Source of the DNA: Bacteroidota bacterium
GTDB taxonomy: Bacteria; Bacteroidota; Bacteroidia; 2-12-FULL-35-15
DNA length: 64,000 bases
Assembly: GCA_947449315.1 (NCBI GenBank)
Contig: CANFRC010000002.1
Span: 186,001-250,000, forward strand
Direction of reading: 5' to 3'
The position numbers and the translations under genes are program-made. Positions 63,559 through 64,000 of the stretch are shown here, piece after piece. The stretch's first letter is position 1; every line of letters begins with the position of its first letter. A model generated the notes under the pieces. The model did not search any database. It was not told the DNA's origin and worked only from the letters and a program-made list of their open reading frames with translations.

Positions 63559-64000
63559 ATGACAGAAAAGAAATTTATAGATGTTGATAAGGTTTTGGCT
63601 GAAAAAGCACCATCATTAAAAAAATGGATGCCTAAATTCGTCCTTAACTGGCTTAAACGTAAACTTCATGAAGACGATATTAATGATATCATGATTGATC
63701 TAAAGGATCTTTATGGTGTTGAATTTAATAACAAAGGCTTAGAGAAATTAGGTGCACATATCGTATCAGTAAATAATCATCATATTCCCCAACAAGGCGG
63801 TATTATTCTTGCTGCCAATCACCCGCTGGGTGGACTGGATGGAATGGCATTCGTAAAGGCCATTGCGGAGGTTCGTCCGGATATCCATTTTGTAGTAAAT
63901 GATGTATTAAAAAATTTAAAAAATTATGGCGATGTTTTTATCGGCATCAATAAAATAAAAACCACTTCAGCTACTTCTTTGCGTACAATTGAAAGTGTAT
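63559..64000 (+). CDS. Lysophospholipid acyltransferase family protein, N-terminal part (partial)
   Basis: A frame opens at the ATG at 63559 and runs to the end of the window (147 codons). The first 60 residues are basic and helical, then come GIILAANHPLGGLDGMAF, the family block with a histidine and aspartate five residues apart as in glycerolipid acyltransferases, and FVVNDVLKNLKN. The rest lies outside the window. It is 136 bp from lpxD, so it may also act in lipid or lipid A metabolism. Confidence 0.82.
   Translation, partial: MTEKKFIDVDKVLAEKAPSLKKWMPKFVLNWLKRKLHEDDINDIMIDLKDLYGVEFNNKGLEKLGAHIVSVNNHHIPQQGGIILAANHPLGGLDGMAFVKAIAEVRPDIHFVVNDVLKNLKNYGDVFIGINKIKTTSATSLRTIESV

Noticed and set aside
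1-64000. Prophage, transposon, integrase or toxin-antitoxin gene
   Set aside because: No transposase, integrase, terminase or recognised toxin motif was found in the coding frames.

Overview
The window comes from an AT-rich member of the Bacteroidota. The evidence is: promoters of the TTTG / TAnnTTTG type; almost no Shine-Dalgarno sequences; a secreted protein with SprB repeats and a type IX secretion C-terminal signal; a fused CcoN-CcoO oxidase; DUF5686, DUF1456 and DUF2805 proteins; and a Bacteroidota-style carotenoid cluster. It looks chromosomal and contains no insertion sequence, phage or CRISPR array. The genus cannot be fixed from the sequence alone.

Layout. 1-2.1 kb: end of a MacA-like adaptor plus a MacB-like permease and its ATPase. 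2.2-11.7 kb (minus strand): a long cbb3 oxidase operon, ccoS, ccoNO, ccoQ, ccoP, ccoG, ccoH and a SafE-like protein, continuing into a PLP decarboxylase, a QueD-like protein and hemN. 12-14.2 kb (plus): a soluble PAS histidine kinase and a receiver protein fused to a Crp/Fnr DNA-binding module. 14.2-18.3 kb (minus): universal stress protein, a conserved unknown protein, a 73-aa membrane protein and the copper ATPase ccoI. 18.8-40.2 kb: mostly housekeeping genes (HU, tRNA-Lys, shikimate kinase, RlmD, rocD, E1 fusion, DEAD-box helicase, RluF, PaaZ, AcpS, tmRNA). 40.3-42.5 kb: a four-gene SRPBCC/DUF2805/SDR/flavin reductase operon. 42.5-49.7 kb: carotenoid genes crtY, crtZ, cruF-like, crtD, crtI, crtB and idi. 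50-53.6 kb: a 1226-aa SprB-repeat protein. 54-59 kb: a second signalling island (Crp/Fnr regulator, PAS kinase, receiver-kinase, receiver-Crp) paralogous to the one at 12-14 kb. 59.5-61.5 kb: an OmpR-type two-component pair. 61.6-64 kb: a cytochrome-like lipoprotein, lpxD and a truncated acyltransferase.

Main result. Four promoters share one architecture: two TGA-N6-TCA palindromes 22-23 bp apart, then exactly 23 bp, then a TAnnTTTG-like box. This places the palindromes near -41 and -63, the class II and class I positions used by Crp/Fnr activators. The promoters lie before the cbb3 operon, before the 73-aa protein-ccoI operon, before usp, and before the SprB-repeat protein 32-38 kb away. A one-site version precedes the PAS kinase/receiver-Crp operon. 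The window also encodes three Crp/Fnr-type proteins, two of them with phosphoreceiver domains. None has an FNR-like cysteine set, so the oxygen or redox signal may arrive by phosphorylation from the soluble PAS kinases. I propose a phosphorelay-to-Crp network controlling microaerobic respiration, copper supply to the oxidase, a stress protein and a cell-surface adhesin. The promoter pattern is read directly from the sequence; the wiring is inference.

The carotenoid genes (CrtB, CrtI, CrtY, a CruF-like hydratase, CrtD, CrtZ, Idi) fit a monocyclic hydroxylated carotenoid such as saproxanthin. No crtE is in the window.
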